Shown here piece by piece: positions 17,123-25,908 of a stretch of 64,000 bases of DNA (position 1 is the first letter of the stretch; every line of letters begins with the position of its first letter). The position numbers and the translations under genes were made by a program. Origin of the DNA: DATLGB01 sp963724135 (lineage in GTDB: Bacteria > Actinomycetota > Thermoleophilia > Solirubrobacterales > Solirubrobacteraceae). The stretch covers positions 434,001-498,000 of the forward strand of contig CAVRTA010000005.1 of the NCBI GenBank assembly GCA_963724135.1, written 5' to 3'. Under the pieces are notes generated by a model. That model did not search any database, had not been told where the DNA came from, and saw only the letters and a program-made list of their open reading frames with translations.

Positions 17123-18658
17123 ATGCGGAAGTGTCTGCTGGCGGCAGTGATGATCGCCGGATTGGCGGGCCCCGAGACCGCCCGCGCCAACGAGTTCGGG
17201 CCGACTCCCATCCCCGGGGAGACGCGGCCCGTGATCCTGGTCGGCAACAACTGGGACGGGACGACCGACATCGTCGACTCCGAGACCTTCGAGCGGCTCG
17301 ACCGGATCAACGTCGTGCCCGACCGCGAGGAGCGGATGGCCGAGATCATGCTCGACCCGGTCGACCTCGGGTTCTTCCTGGCGATCCGCGAGCTCGTCGG
17401 CGAAGGCCACGACCAGCTCAACGACGACGTCTTCTCCTCGCACGACGGCCGCACCCTCTACGTCAGCCGGCCGAGTTTCGCCGACGTCGTGGCGATCGAC
17501 CTGGCCACGGACAAGATCGTCTGGCGCGCGCCCGTGGACGGGCAGCGGTCGGATCACATGGCGATCTCGCCCGACGGAACGCGGCTCCTCGTCTCGGCCT
17601 CGACGGGGAACGTGGTGCACGAGCTCGACACCGCGACCGGCAAGCGCACCGGCATCTTCGAGTCCGGCGACTCGCCGCACGAGAACAACTACTCGCGCGA
17701 CGGCAAGCGCGTCTACCACGCCTCGATCGGGCGCGTGTACTCGCCGACCGACATGGACGAGGCGGCGCCGAGCAAGGGCGAGGAGTTCTTCCAGATCATG
17801 GACGTCGAGAGGCACTCGATCGTCAAGCGCATCAACATGAGCGACAAGCTCGCCGAGGCCGGCTTCCCCGGCATGTCGGCGGCCGTCCGCCCGATGGCCC
17901 TGTCACCCGACGAGAAGTTCGTCTACTTCCAGGTCTCCTTCTTCCACGGGTTCGTCGAGTACGACCTCGTCAAGGACAAGGTCACGCGCCTCGCGGAGCT
18001 GCCGATCCCGGAGAAGACCCAGCAGATCCCGCGCGAGAACTACCTGCTCGACTCCGCCCACCACGGCCTCGCGATGGACCGCAAGGGCGAGCAGCTCTGC
18101 GTCGCGGGCACGATGTCCGACTACGGCGCCCTCGTCGACCGCGCGACGTTCAAGACGACGATCGTCGACGACAACATCACCAAGCCGTACTGGTCCACCA
18201 ACTCCGGCGACGGGCGCTACTGCTACATCAGCGCGTCCGGCCAGGACGAGGTCGTGGTCGTCAGCTACGCGACCAAGAAGGCGCTCACCCGCTTCAAGGT
18301 CGGCTACCACCCGCAGCGCGTGCGCAACGGCGTCGTGCGCATCGAGCACTACCCGCAGGCGGCGCCGCGGCCGATGCGGCTGCGCGTACGGGGTGGCTTC
18401 CGGCGGGTCACGTGCGTCGCACCGGGCATGCGCCTGCGGCGCTGCCGCGTCACGTTGCAGGCCCGCGGCCGCGCGATCGGCCACGGCGAGCGCGTGCATC
18501 GCGGCACGTCGCGCCTCGCCGTGACGGTGCGGCTCACGAAGCGCGGCAGGCGGCTGGTCCGCCGCGGCCTCGAGCGTGCCCGCGCGCGCGTGCTCGCCGT
18601 CGACACCTCCGGTCGCGCGCAGCGCGCGCGGCTCAGCGTGTCGCGACGCCGAGGATGA
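17123..18658 (+). CDS. secreted YVTN-type beta-propeller protein with basic tail
   Basis: Protein of 511 residues. ATG at 17123 gives a signal peptide (MRKCLLAAVMIAGLAG ending near ARA-NE). Residues about 30-400 hold propeller blades recognisable by repeated S-P-D-G-x-x-L/V-Y and V-x-D/E-x-x-T/K turns (SHDGRTLYVS, AISPDGTRLLVSAS, ALSPDEKFVYFQ). Such folds act as binding scaffolds in the cell envelope. From about residue 412 it becomes a very Arg-rich domain with one Cys pair (VTCVAPGMRLRRCRV). Function unknown. Its last 26 bp overlap the convergent gene at 18633. Confidence 0.7.
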   Translation: MRKCLLAAVMIAGLAGPETARANEFGPTPIPGETRPVILVGNNWDGTTDIVDSETFERLDRINVVPDREERMAEIMLDPVDLGFFLAIRELVGEGHDQLNDDVFSSHDGRTLYVSRPSFADVVAIDLATDKIVWRAPVDGQRSDHMAISPDGTRLLVSASTGNVVHELDTATGKRTGIFESGDSPHENNYSRDGKRVYHASIGRVYSPTDMDEAAPSKGEEFFQIMDVERHSIVKRINMSDKLAEAGFPGMSAAVRPMALSPDEKFVYFQVSFFHGFVEYDLVKDKVTRLAELPIPEKTQQIPRENYLLDSAHHGLAMDRKGEQLCVAGTMSDYGALVDRATFKTTIVDDNITKPYWSTNSGDGRYCYISASGQDEVVVVSYATKKALTRFKVGYHPQRVRNGVVRIEHYPQAAPRPMRLRVRGGFRRVTCVAPGMRLRRCRVTLQARGRAIGHGERVHRGTSRLAVTVRLTKRGRRLVRRGLERARARVLAVDTSGRAQRARLSVSRRRG

Positions 18659-19241
18659 ACGGAGCCGGCGGCGACATCGCGCCGGCCCGGAACGCGAACC
18701 GGTCGCGCTCACGGACCTCGAAGCCGGCCGCGCGGATCGCCGCCTCGGTGTCGCGCGCGCAGTGACAGCCGCCGGCGATCAACGGCCATAGCCGGCTCCG
18801 ATCGGCGGCCCTGAAGACGGCGCGGCCCAAGCCGCGCGCGGGGATGACGTGCTCGTAGAAGCGCAGCTCGCCGCCCGGTCGCAGCACCCGCCGCGCCTCC
18901 GCGAGCGCGACCGTCTGGTCGGGCACCGAGCACAGCACCAGCGAGCAGACGACCGCGTCCGCCTCGCCATCGCCGACCGGCAGCGACTCGGCGACACCAG
19001 CGGACACGCTGATCCGCTCGCCGGCCGCCGCGCGCGCGAGGGCGAGCAGGTCCGGGTCGGGCTCGACGGCGATCACCCGCTCCACCGCAGGCGGGTAGTG
19101 GGCGAAGTTCGAGCCCGAGCCGGCGCCGGCCTCCACCACGGTCCCGGACAGGCCCGCGAGCAACCGCGCCCGGTGACCGGCGGCGCCGCGGGCGTCCATC
19201 GTCGCCGCCATCCGCGGCCACATGCGCGCGAACGCGGTCAT
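18633..19241 (-). CDS. class I SAM-dependent methyltransferase
   Basis: Protein of 202 residues with motif I VVEAGAGSGSNFAHYP, the acidic residue in VIAVEPDPDLL, and a post-motif segment AVVCSLVLCSVPD followed by RVLRPGGELRFYEHV. This is the type 11/UbiE-like branch; the GGCHC segment near the C-terminus recalls METTL7-like enzymes. Substrate unknown. The start overlaps the CDF gene stop by 4 bp, so cupredoxin, CDF and this gene look like one operon. Confidence 0.75.
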   Translation of the reverse strand: MTAFARMWPRMAATMDARGAAGHRARLLAGLSGTVVEAGAGSGSNFAHYPPAVERVIAVEPDPDLLALARAAAGERISVSAGVAESLPVGDGEADAVVCSLVLCSVPDQTVALAEARRVLRPGGELRFYEHVIPARGLGRAVFRAADRSRLWPLIAGGCHCARDTEAAIRAAGFEVRERDRFAFRAGAMSPPAPFILGVATR

Positions 19242-20179
19242 CCGGCCGGCTCGATCGTGAGCAGGCGACCGCCTTCATGGTCGACCTGGAGCGTCGTGTG
19301 CTCGATCGCGAAGCGGTCGTGCAGCATGCGCTCGGCGGCGGCGCGCGTCGCATGGCAGTCAGTGGCGGCGCCGACCGTGACGTGGGCGGACAGCGACGCG
19401 AAGCCCGACGTGACCTCCCAGACGTGCAGGTCGTGGACCTCGACGATCCCGGCGACGCCGACCAGCGCCCGCCCGACGGCGTCGGGGTCGAGCCCCTCGG
19501 GCGACGCCTCGAGGAAGACGCGCCCGGAGTCGCGCAGCAGCCCGTAGGCGGCGCGCAGCATGATCGCGGCGACGATCAGCGAGGCGATGCCGTCGGCGCG
19601 GTGGAACCCGGTGGCGAGGATCACCGCGCCCGCGATCGCGGTCGCGATGAAGGCGGCCAGGTCCGTGAGCACGTGCTGGTAGGCGCCCTCGACGTTGAGC
19701 GAACGGCGGTTGGCCCGGCTGAGCACGGCCGTCGCCGCGAGGTTGACCACGACGCCGGCGAGCGCGACGGCCAGCACCACCCCGCCCGCGGTCGCCGGTG
19801 GGTCGAACAGGCGCCGCACACCCTCGTAGCCGATGATCAGCGCGAGCACGAGCAGAGTCGTGCCGTTGATCGCCGCGGCCAGGATCTCCGCGCGCGCCAA
19901 GCCGAAGGTCATCGCCCCGCGAGCCGGGCGCCTGGCGAGCCGCATCGCCACCAGCGCCAGCGCGATCGCGCCGGCGTCGGTGAGCATGTGCGCGGCGTCG
20001 GAGAGCAGCGCCAGCGAGTCCGCCGCGATCCCCGCGACAACCTCGACCGCCATGAAGCCGACGATCAGCGCGAGCGCGATCTTCAGCTTCGACCGATCGG
20101 CGTCGGCGCTGACGCCGTGGTGGTGACCGCTCGCTATTGGACCTCGACCGTGCCCTTCATGCCCGAGTGATACGAGCAC
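19238..20179 (-). CDS. cation diffusion facilitator metal exporter
   Basis: Protein of 313 residues of the CzcD/ZitB branch. A His-rich N-terminus (GHEGHGRG, GHHHG) precedes six membrane segments; metal-site residues lie in SDAAHMLTDAGA (helix 2) and HVLTDLAAF (helix 5). The C-terminal cytoplasmic domain contains IVEVHDLHVWEV. It exports Zn2+ or related divalent metals by proton antiport. The ATG at 20179 lies inside the end of the cupredoxin gene (46-bp overlap) and keeps the His-rich stretch; no later start in frame is convincing. Confidence 0.87.
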   Translation of the reverse strand: MLVSLGHEGHGRGPIASGHHHGVSADADRSKLKIALALIVGFMAVEVVAGIAADSLALLSDAAHMLTDAGAIALALVAMRLARRPARGAMTFGLARAEILAAAINGTTLLVLALIIGYEGVRRLFDPPATAGGVVLAVALAGVVVNLAATAVLSRANRRSLNVEGAYQHVLTDLAAFIATAIAGAVILATGFHRADGIASLIVAAIMLRAAYGLLRDSGRVFLEASPEGLDPDAVGRALVGVAGIVEVHDLHVWEVTSGFASLSAHVTVGAATDCHATRAAAERMLHDRFAIEHTTLQVDHEGGRLLTIEPAG

Positions 20180-20541
20180 ACGTACGGGTACGTGCCGGGC
20201 TGCTCGAAGGTCACCTCGCCGCTCTGGCCCTGGTCGAGGTTGTCGATGCTCTTGACGCTGTCGTCGTCGAAGATCACGTTGTGCGCGGCCGTGTCCTCGT
20301 TCGTCCAGGTGATCGCGCCGCCGGCCTTGACGACTGCGGGATCGGGGTTGTAGGTGAAGTCCTTGATCGTGTTGGTCGCCGAGGCCGCGGGGGCCTCGTC
20401 GGCCTCCTCCTGCACCGCGGTGGCCTCACCCGAGCCCGGGGACGGGCCGCCGCCGCCGGCTTCGTTCTCGTCGTCGCCGCACCCGGCGAGGGCGAGCAGC
20501 ACGCAGGCGGACAGGAGGGAGATGAGGCGCGTCATGGGCAT
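20134..20541 (-). CDS. cupredoxin-domain lipoprotein
   Basis: Protein of 135 residues. A lipoprotein signal with lipobox LALAGC is followed by a Gly/Pro/Glu-rich linker and a plastocyanin/amicyanin-like fold. Type 1 copper ligands are in place: first His in AHNVIF and the Cys-His-Met set in YVCSYHSGM. It would carry electrons or bind copper at the outer face of the membrane. It overlaps the metal exporter gene downstream, which suggests a metal-handling unit. Confidence 0.87.
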   Translation of the reverse strand: MPMTRLISLLSACVLLALAGCGDDENEAGGGGPSPGSGEATAVQEEADEAPAASATNTIKDFTYNPDPAVVKAGGAITWTNEDTAAHNVIFDDDSVKSIDNLDQGQSGEVTFEQPGTYPYVCSYHSGMKGTVEVQ

Positions 20542-20550
20542 GGCCGCATG

Positions 20551-20943
20551 CTACCCCCGGGCCACGGAGGCGATGGCGTCGACGGCGCGCTCGAACGTCT
20601 CGCGCGTGATCGAGATGTGCGACTGCTGGCTCATCGAGCGCGCCATCACCCCGCACGCCTCGACCGGTGGCGCGTCGTCGAGCGACGGGATCAGCAGCAG
20701 CGGCGCGACCTGAACCGACCACGGCCAGCGCGCCGGCGCGTCTTCGCGCACGACCGGGTCGCCCGTCACCTCGACCACCGCGAAGATCCGGCGCCACACC
20801 GACGCGTAGTACACGAGCCGGTCGCCCGGCACGATCCGCGGCCGGCGCGGGAACCCGGTCCGGAGCAACGACGGGCTGCCCGCCATCCAGTCCGCTTCCA
20901 GTGGGCCGCGTGCGTGCCCGATCGCCTTCAGCCAGCATTCCAT
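20551..20943 (-). CDS. EVE/PUA-like domain protein
   Basis: Protein of 130 residues with an N-terminal W.K...H.....L..D / PGDRLVYYAS...FAVVEVTGDP layout and RWPWSVQVAPLLLIP, which resembles EVE-type PUA-like domains thought to bind modified bases. The start ATG (MECWLKAIGH) is 120 bp past the preceding terminator. It lies 10 bp upstream of the cupredoxin gene. Assignment by pattern only. Confidence 0.5.
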   Translation of the reverse strand: MECWLKAIGHARGPLEADWMAGSPSLLRTGFPRRPRIVPGDRLVYYASVWRRIFAVVEVTGDPVVREDAPARWPWSVQVAPLLLIPSLDDAPPVEACGVMARSMSQQSHISITRETFERAVDAIASVARG

Positions 20944-21011
20944 CCGTGTGGCCCTACCCGCGCCGCAGTGTCAGCCAGTGCGTGTCATGTCGGCCATGCC
21001 GGTCCCTAACG

Positions 21012-21040
21012 ACCGGAGCCCGCCGGTCGGGCGGGCTCCG
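21012..21040 (-). terminator. rho-independent-like terminator
   Basis: A 12-bp perfect stem (CCGGAGCCCGCC / GGCGGGCTCCGG) with a 5-base loop, about 25 bases past the stop of the calcium-repeat protein on the minus strand. Confidence 0.75.
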
Positions 21041-21066
21041 GGGAGAGTTCGAGCGCTCGGGCTCGG

Positions 21067-22722
21067 CTAGTTGAGCGACCACCAGTTGGGGTCGGGCTTG
21101 CCCGTGAGCAGCGGATGCCGCTCACAGCTGCGCGAGGAGGGCGCCGGATCGCACGGGTCGAACGGCTGGACCTTGCCGTAGTCGTCCGGGTGCACCGGAA
21201 TCAGCGGATCGAGGCCGTCGAGCGGCGTGCACTGGCTGCCGTTGGTGTCGTTGTGCCCGAAGGGCCGCGGCGGCGTCGCGTTGAGATCGACGGACGCGTC
21301 CATGCGGCTGAGCTCCATCATGTTCGGGATGTCGTCGTGGTCCTGGTCGTCGGCGCCGTCGCGCACGCCGTCGGCGTCGGAGTCGGCGTCGGTCAGGCGG
21401 GTGCCCTCGTACGCGACGTCGTAGCCGGACTCCTGGTTGTAACAGCCGTTCCACCACTCGCGCTGCATGCGGCCGTGCGACTCGTCGTAGTTGGTGAGGC
21501 CGTCGGCGTCCTCGTCACGCTCGTCGTCGGAGAGGTAGCCGTCGCAGTCGTAGTCGTAGTACAGCCGCTCGCCTCGGCAGCCCTCGGACACCACGGCGTC
21601 GTTGGGGAAGTTGACGTTGCGGATGTCGTGCGTGTCCCGCTCGGGGTGGTTCCACCAGGACTCGCCCGGCAGCTGGATGCGGATGTTCAGGTAGCCGTTG
21701 TCCTGCGCCCACTTCAGGAACGCGGCGTGCTTGTCGTAGCCGTCGGCGGCCAGCGTCGGGACGCGACGGGTGTCGTCGCCCGCGCCGCAACCGGGGTGGC
21801 TCGCGGGGCAGCGCGCGTACTCCGAGTACTGCAGGCCGTCGGAGTAGTTGAGGTGCTTGTCGGCGAACTGCTGGAAGGTCTCGTTCGCACCGCGCCCGTG
21901 CTTGACCCAGAGGTTGTGCTCCTCCTTGAGCGTGAGCACGTCGCCGTCGAAGTCCGTGTCGGCGTCGGCGAACAGCGGGTTCGGGTATGACCGCTGACCC
22001 GGGTACGCCAGGGACGTATTGGGCTCCTGGTACTCGTCGTCGTTGTGGTCGACCGCGGACTTGTACTCGTAGCTGTCGAGGACGGTGTCGTCGTCGGAGT
22101 CGGCGTCGCAGCCGTTGGTCCCGATCTCGTTCTCGAGCTCGTCGGAGAGCAGGTCGTTGTCGATGTCGCCGTTCTCGTCCTTGTTGGGCGTCTGGTCGCC
22201 GTCGCAGTCGCCGTTCGGTCCGGCGGGGTCGAAGGCGGGGTTGGGATTGCCGTTGGGGCCGGTGGGGCCGGTCGGGCCGCCGCCGCCCAGGTCGGCACGC
22301 GGCTTGATCATCGGCGAGAGCTTGTTGGACGTGTACTGCTTGCCGAAGCGCCCGGCCAGCACGCGCAGATGGAAGCGCGCCGCAGCGCCGTTGTAGAGCA
22401 CCTTCTCGAGCTTCGCCCGCAGCTTGACGTACATGACCTTCGTCGTCGAGACGTCGGACTTGATGAAGACCACGGGAGCGCCATCGCGCTTGAAGCCGAC
22501 GGAGTTGCGGCCCTTGCCCTTGCGGAAGTTCTTGCCCTTGATGGTCAGGGTCTGACCGACCGTCGCGGTGAGCGGCGAGACGGATTTGATGACCGGCGAC
22601 TTGGGCTTTGCGGCCTTGTGCGCCCGTGCCGCGTCAGCGGTTCCGGGGGCGAGCAGTAGAGCAGCCAGCGACGCCGTCGTGGCGACGCGGCGCAGCGTTG
22701 AGGTGCGTCGGATGGCGTCCAT
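21067..22722 (-). CDS. secreted IPT/TIG and Asp-rich calcium-repeat protein
   Basis: Protein of 551 residues. A signal peptide (SLAALLLAPGTADA) is followed by an IPT/TIG-like Ig domain (about 42-130: SVSPLTATVGQTLTIKGKNF), a Gly-Pro linker, and then a long acidic region with thrombospondin-type-3-like units (DCDGDQTPNKDENGD, DADSDDDTVLD, DYDCDGYLSDDERDEDADG, TDADSDADGVRDG). These bind calcium in related extracellular proteins. Cys residues are spread along the acidic part. Likely cell-surface or matrix protein; exact role unknown. It has its own terminator at 21012. Confidence 0.75.
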   Translation of the reverse strand: MDAIRRTSTLRRVATTASLAALLLAPGTADAARAHKAAKPKSPVIKSVSPLTATVGQTLTIKGKNFRKGKGRNSVGFKRDGAPVVFIKSDVSTTKVMYVKLRAKLEKVLYNGAAARFHLRVLAGRFGKQYTSNKLSPMIKPRADLGGGGPTGPTGPNGNPNPAFDPAGPNGDCDGDQTPNKDENGDIDNDLLSDELENEIGTNGCDADSDDDTVLDSYEYKSAVDHNDDEYQEPNTSLAYPGQRSYPNPLFADADTDFDGDVLTLKEEHNLWVKHGRGANETFQQFADKHLNYSDGLQYSEYARCPASHPGCGAGDDTRRVPTLAADGYDKHAAFLKWAQDNGYLNIRIQLPGESWWNHPERDTHDIRNVNFPNDAVVSEGCRGERLYYDYDCDGYLSDDERDEDADGLTNYDESHGRMQREWWNGCYNQESGYDVAYEGTRLTDADSDADGVRDGADDQDHDDIPNMMELSRMDASVDLNATPPRPFGHNDTNGSQCTPLDGLDPLIPVHPDDYGKVQPFDPCDPAPSSRSCERHPLLTGKPDPNWWSLN

Positions 22723-22766
22723 ACCCGACTTTCATCGGCTCGGACCCCTGCGCGCTTGAACAACGA

Positions 22767-23214
22767 TCAACCGGTGTTGGCAATCGCGTCGCGCGCGGCG
22801 CTCAGCGCCTCGCGGTAGCCCGCCGCGCCTTTCCCCCACACCGAGGCCACGCAGACGTCGCGAATCACCGATGTACGGCGGAACTCCTCGCGCTCCATCA
22901 CGTCGGAGAGGTGCACCTCGACAGCGGGCAGGCCGGCCACCTCGAGCGCGTCGCGCAGCGCCCAGGCGTAGTGCGTCCAGGCCCCCGGGTTGAGCAGGAT
23001 CGCGTCCGCGTAGTCCGCCGTGCGGTGGATCTCCTCGACGTACTCGCCCTCGAAGTTCGACTGGAAGAACATGACGTCGAGACCGAGCTCGTGGGCGAAC
23101 TCGCGTGATCTTGCGCTCGAGCGCGCTGAGCGTGAGGTCGCCGTAGATCTCGGCGGGGCGGCGGTCGAGCCCGTCGAGGTTGACGCCGTGCAGGACCGAG
23201 ACGCGGTTCCTCAT
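22767..23214 (-). CDS. aroQ: type II 3-dehydroquinate dehydratase, one frame change
   Basis: About 148 residues after repair. The start (MRNRVSVLHGVNLDGLDRRP, then YGDLTLSAL) holds the HGVNL segment of the type II family with N and the catalytic Tyr near IYGDLT. A frame change near 23102 is followed by FQSNFEGEYVEEIH, LLNPGAWTHYAWALRDAL and EVHLSDVMEREEFR, which carry the substrate-binding and catalytic His residues. It removes water from 3-dehydroquinate in the shikimate pathway and follows aroKB with a 4-bp overlap. Confidence 0.88.
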
Positions 23215-24709
23215 GAGTCGCCAGCCGCAACTCTTCCAGAGCGGCGCGCAGCTCGGCGTCCGGGACCGGTACGCCCGTCGCGAGCGTGCCCGGCGCCTCG
23301 ACGAGCACGAAGCCGACGACGCCGTCGCGGCGCTTCTTGTCGCGACTCACCGCGGTCCGGACGGCCTCGAGGTCGACGGCGGGGTCGAGCCGGATGGGCA
23401 GTCCGCGCGCGGCCAGCAGCCGCTCGACGTCGGCGCGCAGCGCCGGCTGGTTGGAGAGCGTGAGGGCGGCGAGCAGGCCGAGGCCGACCGCCTCGCCGTG
23501 GCGGTAGCGCGCGTAGCCGGTCGCGGTCTCGATGGCGTGTCCGACCGTGTGGCCGAGGTTGAGCGTCTGGCGGCGGCCGGCGTCGCGCTCGTCCTCGGCG
23601 ACGACCGCGAGCTTCGTGCGCGCGCAGGCGACGACGACGTCGCGGTCGACCACCGTCGACTCCATGACCCGCTTCCACAGCGCGCCGCCGGCGATCAGGG
23701 CGGTCTTGACGACCTCCGCCCATCCGGCCGCCGCCTCCTCCTGCGGGCAGCGTGGTCAGCACCGCCGGGTCGGCGACGACCGCCAGCGGCTGGTGGTAGG
23801 CGCCGGCGTAGTTCTTGCCCTCGGGCAGGTCGACGCCGGTCTTGCCGCCGTAGGCGGAGTCGACCTGCGCGACGACCGTGGTCGGCACCTGCACGACTCC
23901 GATGCCGCGCTGGTAGACGGCCGCGCAGAACCCGGCGACGTCGCCGACGACGCCGCCGCCGAGCGCGACCACGTGGTCGCCGTGGCCGATCGCCGGCCGC
24001 CGCCATCGCGCGCAGGACGGCCTCGCGCGGACGCCAGCGTCTTGTGCTCCTCCCCCGCCGGCAGAACGTGGTCGGCGGGGCCGTAGTGCGCGGCGACGTG
24101 CTCGTCGGAGACGGTGAAGGCGCGGCCGGCCGACCGGCCGGAAGTCGTGCAGCCCCTCGCCGACGTAGACCGGGTAGCTGGCCGACTGCGCTCTCGGCCC
24201 ACAGCAGCTTCGCCCCGTCGGCGGCAGCTGCTGGATCGCCGGCAGGGCGCTGGCGCAGGCTGTCGCGCCGGCTGGTGGGCAGGATCGCGTCGGCGAGGCG
24301 CTCGTAGAGCGGGCTGCGCGGCGCGTGCAGCTCGTCGAAGCGCTGGCGGTCGCGTGCCAGCGGCCGCCGGCCGCCGGCGCGCTGCCAGGCCGTGTCCGGC
24401 GTCGACGTCGAGCAGCACGACCGTGTGCCGCGCGCAGCGCCTCCTGCACGCGCTCGGACGTCACCGCCCCGCCGCCCAGCGACAGCACCGGCGCCGTCCC
24501 CGCGCTCGAGCGCGGCCAGCACGATCTCCTCCTCGCGCTCGCGGAACGCGCGCTCGCCGTGCGTCGCGAAGAACGTCCTCGATCGACGAGCCCAGCTCCG
24601 CCTCGATCACCTGGTCGGTGTCGACGTGGCGGCCGCCCAGCTCGGCCGCGGCGGCCCGGGCCGCCGAGGTCTTGCCGGCGCCCATGAACCCGATGAGGAC
24701 GAGGCTCAT
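23211..24709 (-). CDS. aroKB: shikimate kinase / 3-dehydroquinate synthase, apparent fusion, many frame changes
   Basis: The N-terminal third is shikimate kinase: MSLVLIGFMGAGKTSAARAA (P-loop), HVDTDQVIE (shikimate Asp) and the lid LARDRQRFDELH region. The rest is 3-dehydroquinate synthase: VYVGEGLHDFRPVGR, GGGVVGDVAGFCAAVYQRG, GKTGVDLPEGKN, and the metal ligands in GHTVGHAIE and RHGEAVGLG. At least eight 1-2 bp frame changes split the span. No stop occurs in any relevant frame across the domain junction (about 24180-24260), which supports a single AroK-AroB polypeptide as in Thermotoga. The span is about 499 codons, right for the two domains. It overlaps aroC upstream and aroQ downstream. 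Confidence 0.8.
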
Positions 24710-25884
24710 CCGCGAGCGGCCGCGTCCAGCCGATGCGGCGCCTGTAGGCGTCGACGGCGGCGCGGACGTCGTCGATGTGGTCGCCGCCGAACTTCTCGCG
24801 GTACTCGTCGGCGAGCACGATCGCGAGCATCGCCTCCCCCACCACGCCGGCCGCGGGCACGACGGCGGAGTCGGTGCGCTCGCGCAGCGCCTGCGCCGGC
24901 TCGTGGGTGGCGATGTCGACCGTGCGCAGCGGCTTGGTCAGCGTCGGCAGCGGCTTGGCGGCGGCGCGCACGACGAGCGGCTCGCCGGTCGTCATGCCGC
25001 CCTCGACGCCGCCGGAGCGGTTGGTCTCGCGGTACCAGCCGCGCTCCGCGGAGAAGAAGATCTCGTCGTGGGCCTCCGAGCCCGGGACGGCCGGCGAGGT
25101 CGAACCCGTCGCCGATCCCGCAGCCCTTGACGGACTGGATCGAGAGCATCGCCGCGCCGATGCGCGCCGTCGAGGCGGCGCTCCCAGGACACGTGCGAGC
25201 CCAGCCCGGGCACGAGCCCGAACGCGCGTACCTCGAAGACGCCGCCGAGCGACTCGTTGCGCTTGCGCAGCACGTTGATCTCCTCGACCATCGCCCTGCT
25301 CGCCTCCGGGTCCAGGCAGCGCACGGGCGACTCGTCGACCGCCTCGAAGTCGGCCAGGGCGAGGTCGTCGCGCAGCGGCGCGCGCACCGCGTTGATCTGG
25401 ATGACGTGCGAGACGACCTCGACGCCGAGCGCGCGCAGGAACGCCTTGGCCAGCGCGCCGCCGGCGACGCGGGCGGCGGTCTCGCGCGCGCAGGCGCGCT
25501 CGAGCACGTTGCGCACGTCGGTGAAGCCGTACTTCATGACGCCCGGCGAGGTCGGCGTGGCCGGGACGCGGCGTGTGGACCTCGGCGACGTCGGCGTCGA
25601 CGGGCCACGGGTTCATCCGCTCCTCCCAGTTGGCGAAGTCGCGGTTGACGACGGTCAGCGAGACCGGGCCGCCGAGCGTGCGGCCGTGGCGGACGCCGGC
25701 GGTGACCTCGGCGGCGTCCTTCTCGATCTTCATGCGCCCGCCGCGGCCGTGGCCGAGCTGGCGGCGAGCCATGTCGCGGTTGATCGCCTCCTGATCGAGC
25801 TCGAGGCCCGCGGGCAGCCCCTCGACCACGCAGGTCAGGCCGGGGCCGTGGGATTCACCGGCCGTGACGACGCGCAGGCGACAT
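24706..25884 (-). CDS. aroC: chorismate synthase, several frame changes
   Basis: About 393 residues after repair, as in other actinobacteria. It makes chorismate from EPSP using reduced FMN. Visible motifs: VTAGESHGPG at the start, RRQLGHGRGGRMKIE (FMN/phosphate-binding), SVKGCGIGDGF, SGGVEGGMTTGEP and a late helix ending DAYRRRIGW. Frame changes fall near 25090, 25165, 25560 and 25880; the last separates the likely ATG (25882-25884) from the reading frame. It begins 25 bp after the pilP-like stop and overlaps aroKB by 4 bp. Confidence 0.88.
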
Positions 25885-25908
25885 GCCGCGCGGCAGTCTA
25901 GGAAGGCA

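Noticed and set aside
21300..22230. Repeated GTCGGCGTC / GTCGTCGTC runs
   Set aside because: They encode Asp-rich calcium-binding units of the secreted protein; not an independent repeat array.
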